From: Sulfitobacter sp. THAF37
GTDB taxonomy: Bacteria > Pseudomonadota > Alphaproteobacteria > Rhodobacterales > Rhodobacteraceae
Assembly (NCBI RefSeq): GCF_009363555.1
Contig: NZ_CP045372.1
Location: 248,001-312,000 of the forward strand
Reading direction: 5' to 3'
Length of the DNA: 64,000 nucleotides
Below are positions 53,714 through 62,297 of the stretch, in pieces. The number at the start of each line of letters is the position of its first letter. Position 1 is the stretch's first letter. The notes under the pieces are model-generated. The model was given only the letters and a program-made list of their open reading frames with translations. It was not told the DNA's origin and did not search any database. Position numbers and translations under genes: made by a program.

Positions 53714-54681
53714 TCCTGAGAGGCGTCATTGCCATTGCCCTGCCCTTCGCCGGTCCTGCACTGGCGGAGGGTCTTCTTTTGCAGTCGCCCGTGGCCTGCG
53801 CGCCGACCGATAGCTGCTATATCCAGCAGTACATGGACCGCGACCCGGGTCCGGGCGCCGTCGACTTCACCTGCGCGGAACTGACCTACGACGGGCACAA
53901 GGGCACGGATTTCGCCCTGCCGACCCGCGCCGGGATGGCGGCGGGCGTCGATGTGATGGCCAGCGCCCCGGGCGTGGTCAGAGGCGTGCGCGACGGGATG
54001 GACGACACCGGCTACACCCCGGAACGCCGCGACGAACTGGCGGGCCGCGAATGCGGCAACGGCGTGGTGATCAGCCACGACAACGGCTGGGAGACCCAGT
54101 ACTGCCACCTCAAACAAGGCTCCGTCACGGTCGTCAGCGGCCAGACGGTCGGTGCAGGCACCGTGCTGGGGCAGATCGGCCAGTCCGGCAACGCAGCCTT
54201 TCCGCATGTGCACCTTTCCGTCCGGGATGCCGACGGCACGCCGGTCGACCCCTTCGATCCCGACGGCAGGCTGGACTGCGACGACACGGCGGGCGAAACG
54301 CTCTGGGCGGACCCGCCCGCCTACCGTCCCGGCGGGCTGCTGACACTCGGGTTTTCGGATGCGATCCCCGATTATGCCCTGATCAAGGACGGCGATGCCG
54401 CCGCCGACAGCCTGCCCGTCAACGCTCCGGCGCTGGTGATTTTCGCCTATTTTTTCGGCCCGCGTGCGGGCGATACCCTGCGGCTCGACATCACCGGGCC
54501 CGAGGGCCAGGTCATCGCAGACGAGATCGCGCTGACGAGACCCCAGGCGCAGGCCTTTCGGGCGATCGGCAAAAGGCGCAGCAGCACGCCCTGGCCCGAA
54601 GGCAGCTACACCGGAACGGCAGAGCTGGTCCGCGACGGTACGGCGCTGGACAGCAGGACCGTGCAGATCACCCTGCGCTGA
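53710..54681 (+). CDS. M23-family metallopeptidase (LytM-like), exported
   Basis: 323 residues. A signal peptide (cut after ALA near residue 20) is followed by a cysteine-rich N-terminus (ACAPTDSCYIQQYMDRD). The LytM domain has HKGTDFALP (H-x3-D), TQYCHLKQG and HVHLSVRD, so the zinc ligands are present. The C-terminal 110 residues are a beta-rich domain. It should cut peptidoglycan cross-bridges in the periplasm, or be a regulator if inactive. Start ATG 53710 overlaps the clpA stop by 4 bp. The longer frame inside clpA is rejected. Confidence 0.9.
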   Translation: MILRGVIAIALPFAGPALAEGLLLQSPVACAPTDSCYIQQYMDRDPGPGAVDFTCAELTYDGHKGTDFALPTRAGMAAGVDVMASAPGVVRGVRDGMDDTGYTPERRDELAGRECGNGVVISHDNGWETQYCHLKQGSVTVVSGQTVGAGTVLGQIGQSGNAAFPHVHLSVRDADGTPVDPFDPDGRLDCDDTAGETLWADPPAYRPGGLLTLGFSDAIPDYALIKDGDAAADSLPVNAPALVIFAYFFGPRAGDTLRLDITGPEGQVIADEIALTRPQAQAFRAIGKRRSSTPWPEGSYTGTAELVRDGTALDSRTVQITLR

Positions 54682-54692
54682 GCCGCGGCAGG

Positions 54693-56567
54693 TTACTTTT
54701 CAGTGAATTTCAGTTCGATCCGGCGGTTCTGTGCGCGGGCATCCTCGCTGTCGCCGGTGGCCACAGGCTGATACTGGCCAAAACCGTTCGCAGCCAGCCG
54801 GTCGGGCGCGATTCCCTGAGCGTTGATCATGTACTTTACAACCGATAGCGCCCGCGCCTGCGACAGCTCCCAGTTGTCCGCGAATTCGCCCAGACCGGAC
54901 AGCGGCACATTGTCGGTATGCCCGTCCACGCGGATCACCCAGTCAATCTCCGGCGGGATGTCGTCGGCGATGGCGCGCAGGATGCCCGCCACCTTGGCGA
55001 TCTCGCGTTCGCCATCGGGCGACAGTATCGCCCCACCCGGCGGAAACAGCACCTCGGAGGAAAAGACAAAGCGGTCGCCTTCGATCCGCACCCCTTCCTG
55101 CGCGCCCAGCAGATCGCGCAGACGGCCGAAGAATTCGGAACGATACTGCTCCAGGTCCTGGGTCTGCGCCTCAAGACGCGCACGCTCCGCCGCTTCCAAC
55201 TCGGCCCGGCGGCGCTGTTCGGCGGCCACCCGAGCCAGCGCCGTGTTCAGCTCCGAACCCAGAGATTGCAGTTCAACCGCCTGCGCCGCGTCCCGCGCGA
55301 CCGCGTCGTCCAGCAACGCCTGAAGGTTGCCAAGCTGCTGGCGCAGCGCCGCCACCTGCTGGTTGAGCAATTCCGTCTCACGTTGTGCCTTTGCGCTGGT
55401 GGACTTTTCCTCTGCCAGTGCCGACTGCGCCGTCGCCAGCAGGGCTGCGCGTTTCTCGGCCTCGGTGGTCGTGTCCTCTGCCAGGGTCTCTGCCGCCAGT
55501 TTTGCCGCCACGGCCTGGGCAAGCTGGTCCCGCAGGTCGTCGCGTTCCTGGGTCAGGGTCTCTGTGGTGTCATCCATCCGGGCCTGCAGGGCATCAATCT
55601 CGGCGCGCAATTCCGCCGCGGTTTGCTGCGCCTGAGATCCTTCCGCCGCTTGCGTCTCGGCTTCTTCCAGTTGCAACAGCGTCCGGCTCAGCCGGGCATC
55701 AAGGTCCTTTTCAGCCGCGCGCGCCGCCGCCAGCAGGGTCAGGGTATCTTCGGCCTTGCGGCGCTGTTCCTCCAGCGCGAGTGTCATCGCGGTCAGTTCG
55801 GCGTCCGCGTTCTCCAGCCGGTCGCGCAGCAGGTCGGCAGCCGCCGCTTCGGCCAGACGCGCTGCCTCTTCCTCGCTCAGCGCCGCCTCGGCCTCCGCCA
55901 CCTGCTGCGTCAGGTCATCGACCTCGCCCTCGGCTTCGGCGTTGCGGGCGCGCAGATCCGCGACCAGGGCATCCAGCGCCTCGCGACGTGATGCGGCAAG
56001 GCGCGCCGCCTCGGCCTGTGCGTCCACTTCCTCCCGCGCACTGGCCAGCGCCAGATTCAGCGCCTCCTGTTCGCTCAGAAGTTCGGCCTGCCGCTCTTGC
56101 AGCGCCGCCTCGGACTGTTCCAGCGTCGCCACCTGCCCCAACGCATCGTCGCGGGCCGAAATCAGCGCCGCGACCTGCGCCTCGAAACTGCTGATCCGGG
56201 TACGTGCCGCATCCAGTGCCTCGGCCTGGCTGTCACGCTCGCTGGTCAGAGAGGCGATCAGCGCGGTCTGCTGGCTGATCTGGTCCTGCGCGTCGTTCAG
56301 CGTGGCGTTCAGCGCCCCCAGCCGCGCCTCAAGCTGCGCGTTCGACCGTTCCTCCACCCCCAGCGCCTGGGCCAGCGCGGCGATTTCCCCGGACAGCTGG
56401 TCAAGCTCGCTTTCCTGTCCGGTGATCCGTTCCGTCAGAACGAATTGCACGACCATGAAAATGGTCAGGACGAACATCAGCACCAGCAAGAGACCGGTCA
56501 TCGCATCCACGAAACCGGGCCAGATCGACCCCTGAAAACGTGAGCCTGTCCGTCGGGACAATGCCAT
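54693..56567 (-). CDS. MotB/OmpA-like peptidoglycan-binding protein with long coiled coil
   Basis: 624 residues. The short cytoplasmic N-terminus is followed by one membrane helix (about 22-45) with an aspartate at its entry (D21 in GFVDAMTGLLLVL), the position used for ion flow in MotB-type stators. Residues 46-480 are an almost unbroken Ala/Glu/Gln/Leu-rich coiled coil that would form a long periplasmic rod. The C-terminal OmpA domain (about 500-624) has DGHTDNVPLSG, SQARALSVVKYM and AQNRRIELKF for peptidoglycan binding. It is 2 bp downstream of the ExbB/MotA-like gene, so the pair is a likely ion-driven stator-like complex of unknown task. Confidence 0.87.
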   Translation of the reverse strand: MALSRRTGSRFQGSIWPGFVDAMTGLLLVLMFVLTIFMVVQFVLTERITGQESELDQLSGEIAALAQALGVEERSNAQLEARLGALNATLNDAQDQISQQTALIASLTSERDSQAEALDAARTRISSFEAQVAALISARDDALGQVATLEQSEAALQERQAELLSEQEALNLALASAREEVDAQAEAARLAASRREALDALVADLRARNAEAEGEVDDLTQQVAEAEAALSEEEAARLAEAAAADLLRDRLENADAELTAMTLALEEQRRKAEDTLTLLAAARAAEKDLDARLSRTLLQLEEAETQAAEGSQAQQTAAELRAEIDALQARMDDTTETLTQERDDLRDQLAQAVAAKLAAETLAEDTTTEAEKRAALLATAQSALAEEKSTSAKAQRETELLNQQVAALRQQLGNLQALLDDAVARDAAQAVELQSLGSELNTALARVAAEQRRRAELEAAERARLEAQTQDLEQYRSEFFGRLRDLLGAQEGVRIEGDRFVFSSEVLFPPGGAILSPDGEREIAKVAGILRAIADDIPPEIDWVIRVDGHTDNVPLSGLGEFADNWELSQARALSVVKYMINAQGIAPDRLAANGFGQYQPVATGDSEDARAQNRRIELKFTEK

Positions 56568-56569
56568 GA

Positions 56570-57766
56570 TCAGCTCTCATCCGGGGTATCTGGTGTGCGC
56601 ATCCGACGCGGCAGCGACGCAGGCCGCCCGCCTGAGACCGCCTTGGCCAACAAAGAGATGTCGTGGCGCAGTTCCGCCATGGTTTCCTGCCGACCGGCGG
56701 AAATTTCTTCGAGTATGCGCAGCATCTGAACGTCGATGGACCGCAGGCGCATGCGGCTTTCTGCGTCGATGCCATCGCCGCCGGTCTTTTCCAGCGTCCC
56801 GATCAGCCGTTCCTGCCCCTCCGCGATGCGCTCCAGCGCGGCGGCAGAGGCATCGCGCCCCTCCATCCGCGTTGTCATGCGGTCCACCGCATCGGCCAGC
56901 TTGCCCAGCTTTTCATCCACCATCGACCGGCTGATGTCGGACTGGGTGTACATCTGTTGCAGGCTTTGCATCTGCTCTGCCATGTGGTCGACCACGCCCG
57001 CCATCATCTGTTGATCGCTGCTGGCGTCGTCGCCGGCAGAAAAGCCGACGCGGGTGATGGAGCTTAGCCAGTCTTCGAGTTCCTGATAGAACCGGTTCTG
57101 CCCGTGCCCCGCGAAAAGCTCCAGCAGCCCCACCACCAGCGACCCCGCGAGGCCCAGCAATGACGACCCAAAGGCGACGCCCATACCGCCAAGCTGTGCC
57201 TCCAGACCCGTCATCAGGCGGTTAAAGACATTCACGCCGCCCTCGCCTTCCGACGGGGCCAGACTGCGGATGGTATCCACCACCGCCGGAACAGTGGTGG
57301 CAAGCCCGTAGAAGGTCCCCAGAAGGCCGAGGAAAATCAGCATGTTGACGATGTAGCGCGTGATCTCGCGCGCCTCGTCGACGCGGGTGGCAACGGAATC
57401 CAGGATCGACCGGGTCGATGTCGCGCTGACCTGCATCCGCGCACCGCGTGTCCGCAAAAGCTGCGCCAGCGGCGCCAGCAGCTGCGGCGCAACCGTGTCC
57501 GGGTCGGGCTTGTCCGAGGCGAAGTTTTCGATCCAGCGGACCGAGCCGATCAGCTGAAAGACCTGATAGAAACAGGCCAGCACACCGATGACGAAGACAA
57601 ATACAATGACCCCGTTCAGATAGGGGTTGGCGACGAAGATCGGGAAAACAGACGGCAGGGCAAGAAAGCCGCCCACGGCGGTCAGGGCCAGCACCACCAG
57701 CATCAGGGTGATCTGGCGGACCGGTTGGGAAAACTGTGGTGTCGTTGCGCGGTCTGGCTGCGCCAT
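56570..57766 (-). CDS. ExbB/MotA/TolQ-like proton-channel family protein
   Basis: 398 residues. Two N-terminal membrane helices (about 18-38 and 48-72) precede a cytoplasmic loop. Two more helices follow: NMLIFLGLLGTFYGLATTVP and GMGVAFGSSLLGLAGSLVVGLL, the conserved core of MotA/ExbB channels. The cytoplasmic C-terminal 170 residues are helical (QQMMAGVVDHMAEQMQSLQQ). ATG 57766 is chosen; ATG 57835 would add 23 basic residues and begins only 4 bases after chaC. With the downstream MotB/OmpA-like protein it should form a membrane ion-driven motor unit. Known Zorya-type partners are absent. Confidence 0.85.
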   Translation of the reverse strand: MAQPDRATTPQFSQPVRQITLMLVVLALTAVGGFLALPSVFPIFVANPYLNGVIVFVFVIGVLACFYQVFQLIGSVRWIENFASDKPDPDTVAPQLLAPLAQLLRTRGARMQVSATSTRSILDSVATRVDEAREITRYIVNMLIFLGLLGTFYGLATTVPAVVDTIRSLAPSEGEGGVNVFNRLMTGLEAQLGGMGVAFGSSLLGLAGSLVVGLLELFAGHGQNRFYQELEDWLSSITRVGFSAGDDASSDQQMMAGVVDHMAEQMQSLQQMYTQSDISRSMVDEKLGKLADAVDRMTTRMEGRDASAAALERIAEGQERLIGTLEKTGGDGIDAESRMRLRSIDVQMLRILEEISAGRQETMAELRHDISLLAKAVSGGRPASLPRRMRTPDTPDES

Positions 57767-57839
57767 CAGGGCTTGCTCCCGACCCTTTTTCCTGCTCTCG
57801 CCGGTGTTTATACCGGATTTGCCGCGTCGTGCCATGTAA

Positions 57840-58370
57840 TTATGAGGTCAGGTGCCTCACCCTTTCGTGCAGCCAGTCCAGTTCGGGGTCCTGCAGGCCG
57901 ATCTCGGCCAGGTGGCTGGCGGTGTTGTAAAGGTATTCCGGATTCGGGCCGCGCCCGCCGACAGCCCGCGCGATGATCTGCGCCTGTTCCTCTAGCGGCA
58001 GCCCCCCGCAATATTGTTCGTGAGTCTCGTCGATGACGTATACCACCGCGCGCACCCGCCTGCCGTCCTCCAGATCCACATCCAGGTTCTTTTCCAGATA
58101 GGCAGAGGAGATCAGTTCCCGTTCGCGCAGGTACGCCAGCGTCGCCGCTTCCTGCCCCGGTGCCACGCGCAGGGCGATGCCGGTGCAGGCGCGGTCCGGT
58201 TGTTCGTCAAGCGCAAGGACCAGTCCGGGTTCCTCGACGCTGCCGCGATGGTGGATCGACCGCATGCAAAAGGACCGCGCGTATCCCGGCAAAGTGCCGA
58301 TCACGCTTTCCGCCACGTCGAACCCCGGATTCCACAACAGCGACCCGTATCCGAACACCCACATTTCCAT
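57840..58370 (-). CDS. Gamma-glutamylcyclotransferase, ChaC family
   Basis: 176 residues. VFGYGSLLWNPGF is the substrate-binding loop of the cyclotransferase fold. RSIHHRGSVEEPGLVLALD contains the catalytic glutamate region, and YLRERELISSAYLEKNLDV is characteristic of ChaC. These enzymes cleave glutathione to 5-oxoproline and Cys-Gly, which may relate to the glutathione-using gloB and HCCA isomerase elsewhere in the window. It is followed 4-70 bases later by the ExbB-like gene on the same strand. Confidence 0.92.
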   Translation of the reverse strand: MEMWVFGYGSLLWNPGFDVAESVIGTLPGYARSFCMRSIHHRGSVEEPGLVLALDEQPDRACTGIALRVAPGQEAATLAYLRERELISSAYLEKNLDVDLEDGRRVRAVVYVIDETHEQYCGGLPLEEQAQIIARAVGGRGPNPEYLYNTASHLAEIGLQDPELDWLHERVRHLTS

Positions 58371-58437
58371 CTGGCTGGTCCTTTCGCTTTGACCCCGGTA
58401 AACCGCATCGGCAAGACGAATGAAAGGGGTCTCTTGG

Positions 58438-59436
58438 ATGCGCAGGCTGCTGATATCGCTGATATCGCTCGCCCTCTTGTGGTGCCTGTGGTGGGCGGCG
58501 GCCAGTTACGGGCTGCGCGAGGGGGTGACGGCGCTGCTGCGGGACCGCCGCGCGGCGGGCTGGCAGGCGGAGGCGGGGATCGTGCAATCAGGCTTCCCGC
58601 TGCACCTCGGGACGACGCTGGAGGGGCTGACGCTTTCGGACCCTGCAGCCGGCAACGCGCTGACAGCAGAGCGGGTCGACCTGTCGGCGCCCGCATGGTG
58701 GCCCGGCTACGTGACGATGAAGGTTCCCGAAACGCCGATGACGATCACGCTGTCCGGCCAGCCATTCCGCCTGCGCGCGCAGGACGCCGCCCTGGGGCTG
58801 AGGCTGTATCCGGGCCCGGCGCTGGCGCTGGAACGCGCGGAAGTCGAAGGCGGAGAGTTCCTGCTGAGCACAGCGCAGGGGGCCTTGCTGAGCGGGGACG
58901 GCCTGTCGCTGAGCGCGACCCGGGAAACGGATGACCCGCGCTATGCCCTTCGGCTGGAGACGCGGGCGGTTTCCCCCGGAGATGTCACCCGCGGCCTGCT
59001 GAACCTGCCCGACGACTGGCCACGCGCGTTCGATGCGCTGGCGCTGAACGGCACGGTCGAATTTGACCGCCCGCTGGACCGCAGGCTGCTGAACGGCCCT
59101 ACGCCGCAGCCCCGCCTGATCGTCCTCGACAGCGTCGATCTGCGCTGGGGCGCGCTGGAGATTGGCGGCGAAGGCCGCGTGTCGGTGGATGAGCGGGGCA
59201 TTCCCACCGGCGACGTGGTCCTGCGCCTCGCCCAATGGCAGCGGGTGCTGGACCTGGTCTCGGAGACCGGCATGCTGACCCCGACACAGCGCAGCCAGGC
59301 CCAGCTGTTGATGGGGGGGCTGGCCAATATCGGGGGGCAGAACGGCGATCTGCAGGTTACGCTGTCCTTTGCCGACGGGCAGATGTCGCTTGGCCCGATC
59401 CAGCTTGGCCCGGCACCCCGCATCGTGCTGCGGTAG
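58438..59436 (+). CDS. DUF2125 family protein
   Basis: 332 residues with an N-terminal membrane anchor (MRRLLISLISLALLWCLWWAA) and a long beta-rich exported part. The family elements are AAGWQAEAGIVQSGFPLHLG, DLSAPAWWPGYVTMKVP and LRLYPGPALALERAEV. DUF2125 is a conserved alphaproteobacterial envelope protein of unknown function. ATG 58438 lies closest to a purine-rich AAAGGGG; ATG 58420 would add six residues. It is divergent from chaC. Confidence 0.85.
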   Translation: MRRLLISLISLALLWCLWWAAASYGLREGVTALLRDRRAAGWQAEAGIVQSGFPLHLGTTLEGLTLSDPAAGNALTAERVDLSAPAWWPGYVTMKVPETPMTITLSGQPFRLRAQDAALGLRLYPGPALALERAEVEGGEFLLSTAQGALLSGDGLSLSATRETDDPRYALRLETRAVSPGDVTRGLLNLPDDWPRAFDALALNGTVEFDRPLDRRLLNGPTPQPRLIVLDSVDLRWGALEIGGEGRVSVDERGIPTGDVVLRLAQWQRVLDLVSETGMLTPTQRSQAQLLMGGLANIGGQNGDLQVTLSFADGQMSLGPIQLGPAPRIVLR

Positions 59437-59439
59437 ATC

Positions 59440-60231
59440 TCAGCGGCAGTAGCTGCCGGACCGATAGCGTGCCGTGTCGAAATGGAAATGGTCGCGATGG
59501 AACTTGTTGGCGTCTGGACCCAGCACCGTACCGAAGGGGCCGCAGGCGGCCTGGTGCATCCGGCGCAGCGCCGTCGAATAGCCGCGTGCATTCCAGCCCC
59601 GAAGCACGCTGACCTCGTGACCGTCGTTCAGCACAAAGCCGGAAATGTCGATCGCCCGGCCCTTGCCGTGCTCGGATATCTTGGCGCCCTTCTGGTTGTT
59701 CCGCCCCCGGCAGGCGTAATGCGCGGCGACACGGATGGAGCGCAGCCCGCCCCCCTTGCCTGCGAGCGCCGGTTTGGCGGCACGGTCCATCCAGACCTTC
59801 AACGCATTGGCGGTGGTACAATCCATCACCGCGCCGGTGCTGAGCCTGACACCCGACACCGCACGGACCTTTACGGCGTTCTCCACGCCGCAGCCGCGCA
59901 AATTGCCCCGGACGCGGCCCACCGCCTCGCCCTGGATCGCCAGATCACCGCAGACCGCCCCCTTTCTCAGCAGGGCGCGCTGCTCGCGGGCGGCTTTTTC
60001 GACCTTTCGGGACCGGAAGAGCGGGCGCAATGACCTGAACAGGCCCCGGCGTTCGGGTTCGGCCTGCTCGGCAAGGACCAGCCCGCCCGCGGCATCGGCA
60101 GAGCTGACCGGCGCGGCGGGCACGGCAGGTGCCGCGCGTGGCACCGGGCGCAGCGAACCATCCGGGGCCTGCGCATGCGTGAGCGTGGCCATCGCCACCA
60201 CGACGCATGCGGCCACCCCGAACCGTTTCAT
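59440..60231 (-). CDS. Extensin-like (VanY-related) family protein, exported
   Basis: A 263-residue protein with signal peptide (cut after THA at about residue 20), a Pro/Ala linker, and the extensin-like C-terminal domain. CGDLAIQGEAVGRVRG, AAHYACRGRNNQKGAKISEH then GKGRAIDISGF, and HRDHFHFDTARY give the histidine and aspartate set of a zinc peptidase of the VanY/MepA type. It probably acts on peptidoglycan. Its start overlaps the tyrA stop (ATGA). The stop lies 3 bases from the convergent DUF2125 gene. Confidence 0.88.
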   Translation of the reverse strand: MKRFGVAACVVVAMATLTHAQAPDGSLRPVPRAAPAVPAAPVSSADAAGGLVLAEQAEPERRGLFRSLRPLFRSRKVEKAAREQRALLRKGAVCGDLAIQGEAVGRVRGNLRGCGVENAVKVRAVSGVRLSTGAVMDCTTANALKVWMDRAAKPALAGKGGGLRSIRVAAHYACRGRNNQKGAKISEHGKGRAIDISGFVLNDGHEVSVLRGWNARGYSTALRRMHQAACGPFGTVLGPDANKFHRDHFHFDTARYRSGSYCR

Positions 60232-61148
60232 TTCTTGCCTCCTCCCCGGCCGAAATCAGGCGCATCCGTGTCCTGCCCCGCTTCGATGATCCCTTTGCGG
60301 ATCGCGCGGGTGCGGGTGAAATAATCGTGCAGATGCGCGCCATCACCCTGCCGGATCGCCCGCTGCAGGGCAAACAACTCTTCCGTGAAGCGCCCCAGGA
60401 TCTCCAGCGTGGCGTCCTTGTTCGACAGGAACACGTCGCGCCACATGGTCGGGTCCGAGGCTGCAATGCGCGTGAAATCACGGAAACCGCCGGCGGAGTA
60501 TTTGATGACCTCACTGTCGGTGACTCGGCGCAGATCGTCGGCGACGCCCACCATCGTATAGGCGATCAGGTGGGGCGCATGGCTGGTCACGGCAAGGACG
60601 CGGTCGTGATGTTCGGCGTCCATCTCATCCACATTGGCGCCGCAGCCTTCCCAGAAGCGGCGCAGCCGGTCGACGGCGGCGGGGTCCGTGTCCGGCACCG
60701 GCACCAGCAGGCACCAGCGGTTGTCGAAGAGCTCGGCAAAGCCCGACCGGGGGCCGGAATGTTCGGTTCCCGCCAAAGGGTGGCCGGGGACGAAATGCAC
60801 CCCCTCGGGGATGTGGGGCCCCACCGTGGCGATGACGTCGCCCTTGACCGAACCGACGTCGGTCACTGTGGCACCGGGCTTGAGTCTGGGGGCGATTTCG
60901 GCGGCAACGTCCCCCATGACGCCCACCGGCACGCAGAGCACGACAAGGTCCGCGCCCTCCACCGCCTCGGCAAGGCTGTCGCAGACACGGTCGCACAGGC
61001 CGATCTCCCGTGCGGTATCGCGGGTTTCGGCGGAGCGGGCATAGCCCGTGACCTCGCCCGCGAGCCCGGCGCGGCGCATGGCCCAGAACATCGAAGACGC
61101 GATCAGCCCCAGACCGACGAGCGCCACGCGATCGTAGATTTCAGCCAT
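60228..61148 (-). CDS. tyrA: Prephenate/arogenate dehydrogenase
   Basis: A 306-residue NAD(P)-dependent enzyme of tyrosine synthesis. The Rossmann motif [18 protein letters not shown] is at the N-terminus, [11 protein letters not shown] and [13 protein letters not shown] are conserved active-site loops, and [11 protein letters not shown] with [11 protein letters not shown] marks the helical dimer domain. It lacks chorismate mutase and ACT domains. ATG 61148 lies inside the last codons of hisC (8-bp overlap). It forms a transcript with hisC and the extensin-like gene. Confidence 0.93.
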   Translation of the reverse strand: MAEIYDRVALVGLGLIASSMFWAMRRAGLAGEVTGYARSAETRDTAREIGLCDRVCDSLAEAVEGADLVVLCVPVGVMGDVAAEIAPRLKPGATVTDVGSVKGDVIATVGPHIPEGVHFVPGHPLAGTEHSGPRSGFAELFDNRWCLLVPVPDTDPAAVDRLRRFWEGCGANVDEMDAEHHDRVLAVTSHAPHLIAYTMVGVADDLRRVTDSEVIKYSAGGFRDFTRIAASDPTMWRDVFLSNKDATLEILGRFTEELFALQRAIRQGDGAHLHDYFTRTRAIRKGIIEAGQDTDAPDFGRGGGKK

Positions 61149-62232
61149 GCGCCTCACCATTCTTGAACTGGCGGACCGCGTGAACCACCCTGCGGCAGGA
61201 CGGTTCGTCGCCCACGGTGATCCGTAGGCAGTGCGGCAGGTTGTAGTTCGCGGAGGGTCGCACCAGCAAACCCTGCGCCGTCAGATGTGCGTTGCAGGCG
61301 GCGGCCTCTTCGGGACCGGAGAAGCGGGCCAGCACGAAGTTGGTCAGCGACACGTCCGAAGGAACGCCGATTTCGGCCAGCGCATCGGCCATCCAGCTGC
61401 GCATCCGCGCGTTTTCGGCCCGGCAATGGTCGACATAGGCGACATCGCGGATCGCGGCCTCTGCCGCGTCCAGCGCCGCCTGGGACAGGTTGAACGGCCC
61501 CCGGACGCGGTTCAGCACGTCGATCACGTGACGCGGCCCGTAGCCCCAGCCGACCCGGAGGCCACCCAGACCGTAGATCTTGGAAAAGGTCCGGGTCATG
61601 ATGACGTTCTCGCGCGTCTCGACCAGAGAAGCGCCGCCGTCGTAGCCATCGACATATTCCGCATAGGCCCCGTCAAGCACCAGCAGCGCCTGCGGCGGCA
61701 GGGCATCCGCCAGCCGCGCCACTTCGCCCGGAGCGATCATGGTGGCGGTCGGGTTGTTGGGATTTGCGATGAACACCAGTGCCGTCTTTGGCCCGCAGGC
61801 AGCCAGGATATTGTCGACGTCGGTCACGCGCTCGCGTTCGCGGACCTCGACCGGGGTGGCCCCTGCAGCCAATGCGTTGATCTTGTACATGCCAAAGCCG
61901 TGTTCGGTATGTATCACCTCTCCGCCCGGACCGGCGTAGGCCTGGCACAGCAGCGCGATGATCTCGTCCGACCCGGCGCCGCAGATGATATTGTCGGCCT
62001 CCAGGTCCAAAACCTCGGCGATGGCCTGCCGCAGGCCCGCGTGATCGGTGGAAGGATAGCGGTGCAGGGTAAAGGCCGCCCTGCGGAACGCTTCCATCGC
62101 CGCTTCGGACGGACCCAGAGGGTTTTCGTTGGAGCTGAGCTTGACCACATTCTGGACACCGGCCACATGGCTCGCCCCGCCCTTGTAGAGCTCGATGTCC
62201 ATGATGCCGGGCTGCGGCGAAATCTGTGTCAT
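61141..62232 (-). CDS. hisC: Histidinol-phosphate aminotransferase
   Basis: A 363-residue PLP aminotransferase. [14 protein letters not shown] is the N-terminal signature, [14 protein letters not shown] is typical, and [19 protein letters not shown] contains the Schiff-base lysine. In alphaproteobacteria HisC next to tyrA often also transaminates prephenate or hydroxyphenylpyruvate, so it may serve both histidine and aromatic synthesis (inference). ATG 62232 has GGAG eight bases upstream. The 9-residue longer start is less likely. Confidence 0.94.
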   Translation of the reverse strand: MTQISPQPGIMDIELYKGGASHVAGVQNVVKLSSNENPLGPSEAAMEAFRRAAFTLHRYPSTDHAGLRQAIAEVLDLEADNIICGAGSDEIIALLCQAYAGPGGEVIHTEHGFGMYKINALAAGATPVEVRERERVTDVDNILAACGPKTALVFIANPNNPTATMIAPGEVARLADALPPQALLVLDGAYAEYVDGYDGGASLVETRENVIMTRTFSKIYGLGGLRVGWGYGPRHVIDVLNRVRGPFNLSQAALDAAEAAIRDVAYVDHCRAENARMRSWMADALAEIGVPSDVSLTNFVLARFSGPEEAAACNAHLTAQGLLVRPSANYNLPHCLRITVGDEPSCRRVVHAVRQFKNGEAHG

Positions 62233-62297
62233 GTGGCGCACTCCATACTGATGGCCCACCTTCTAGCGGCCCGTCAGGGCCTGCACCACCGGTTTCG

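Noticed and set aside
54693..57766. Complete Zorya anti-phage system
   Set aside because: Only a ZorA/ZorB-like plan is present. No ZorC, ZorD or ZorE homologue lies near, and flanking genes are housekeeping.
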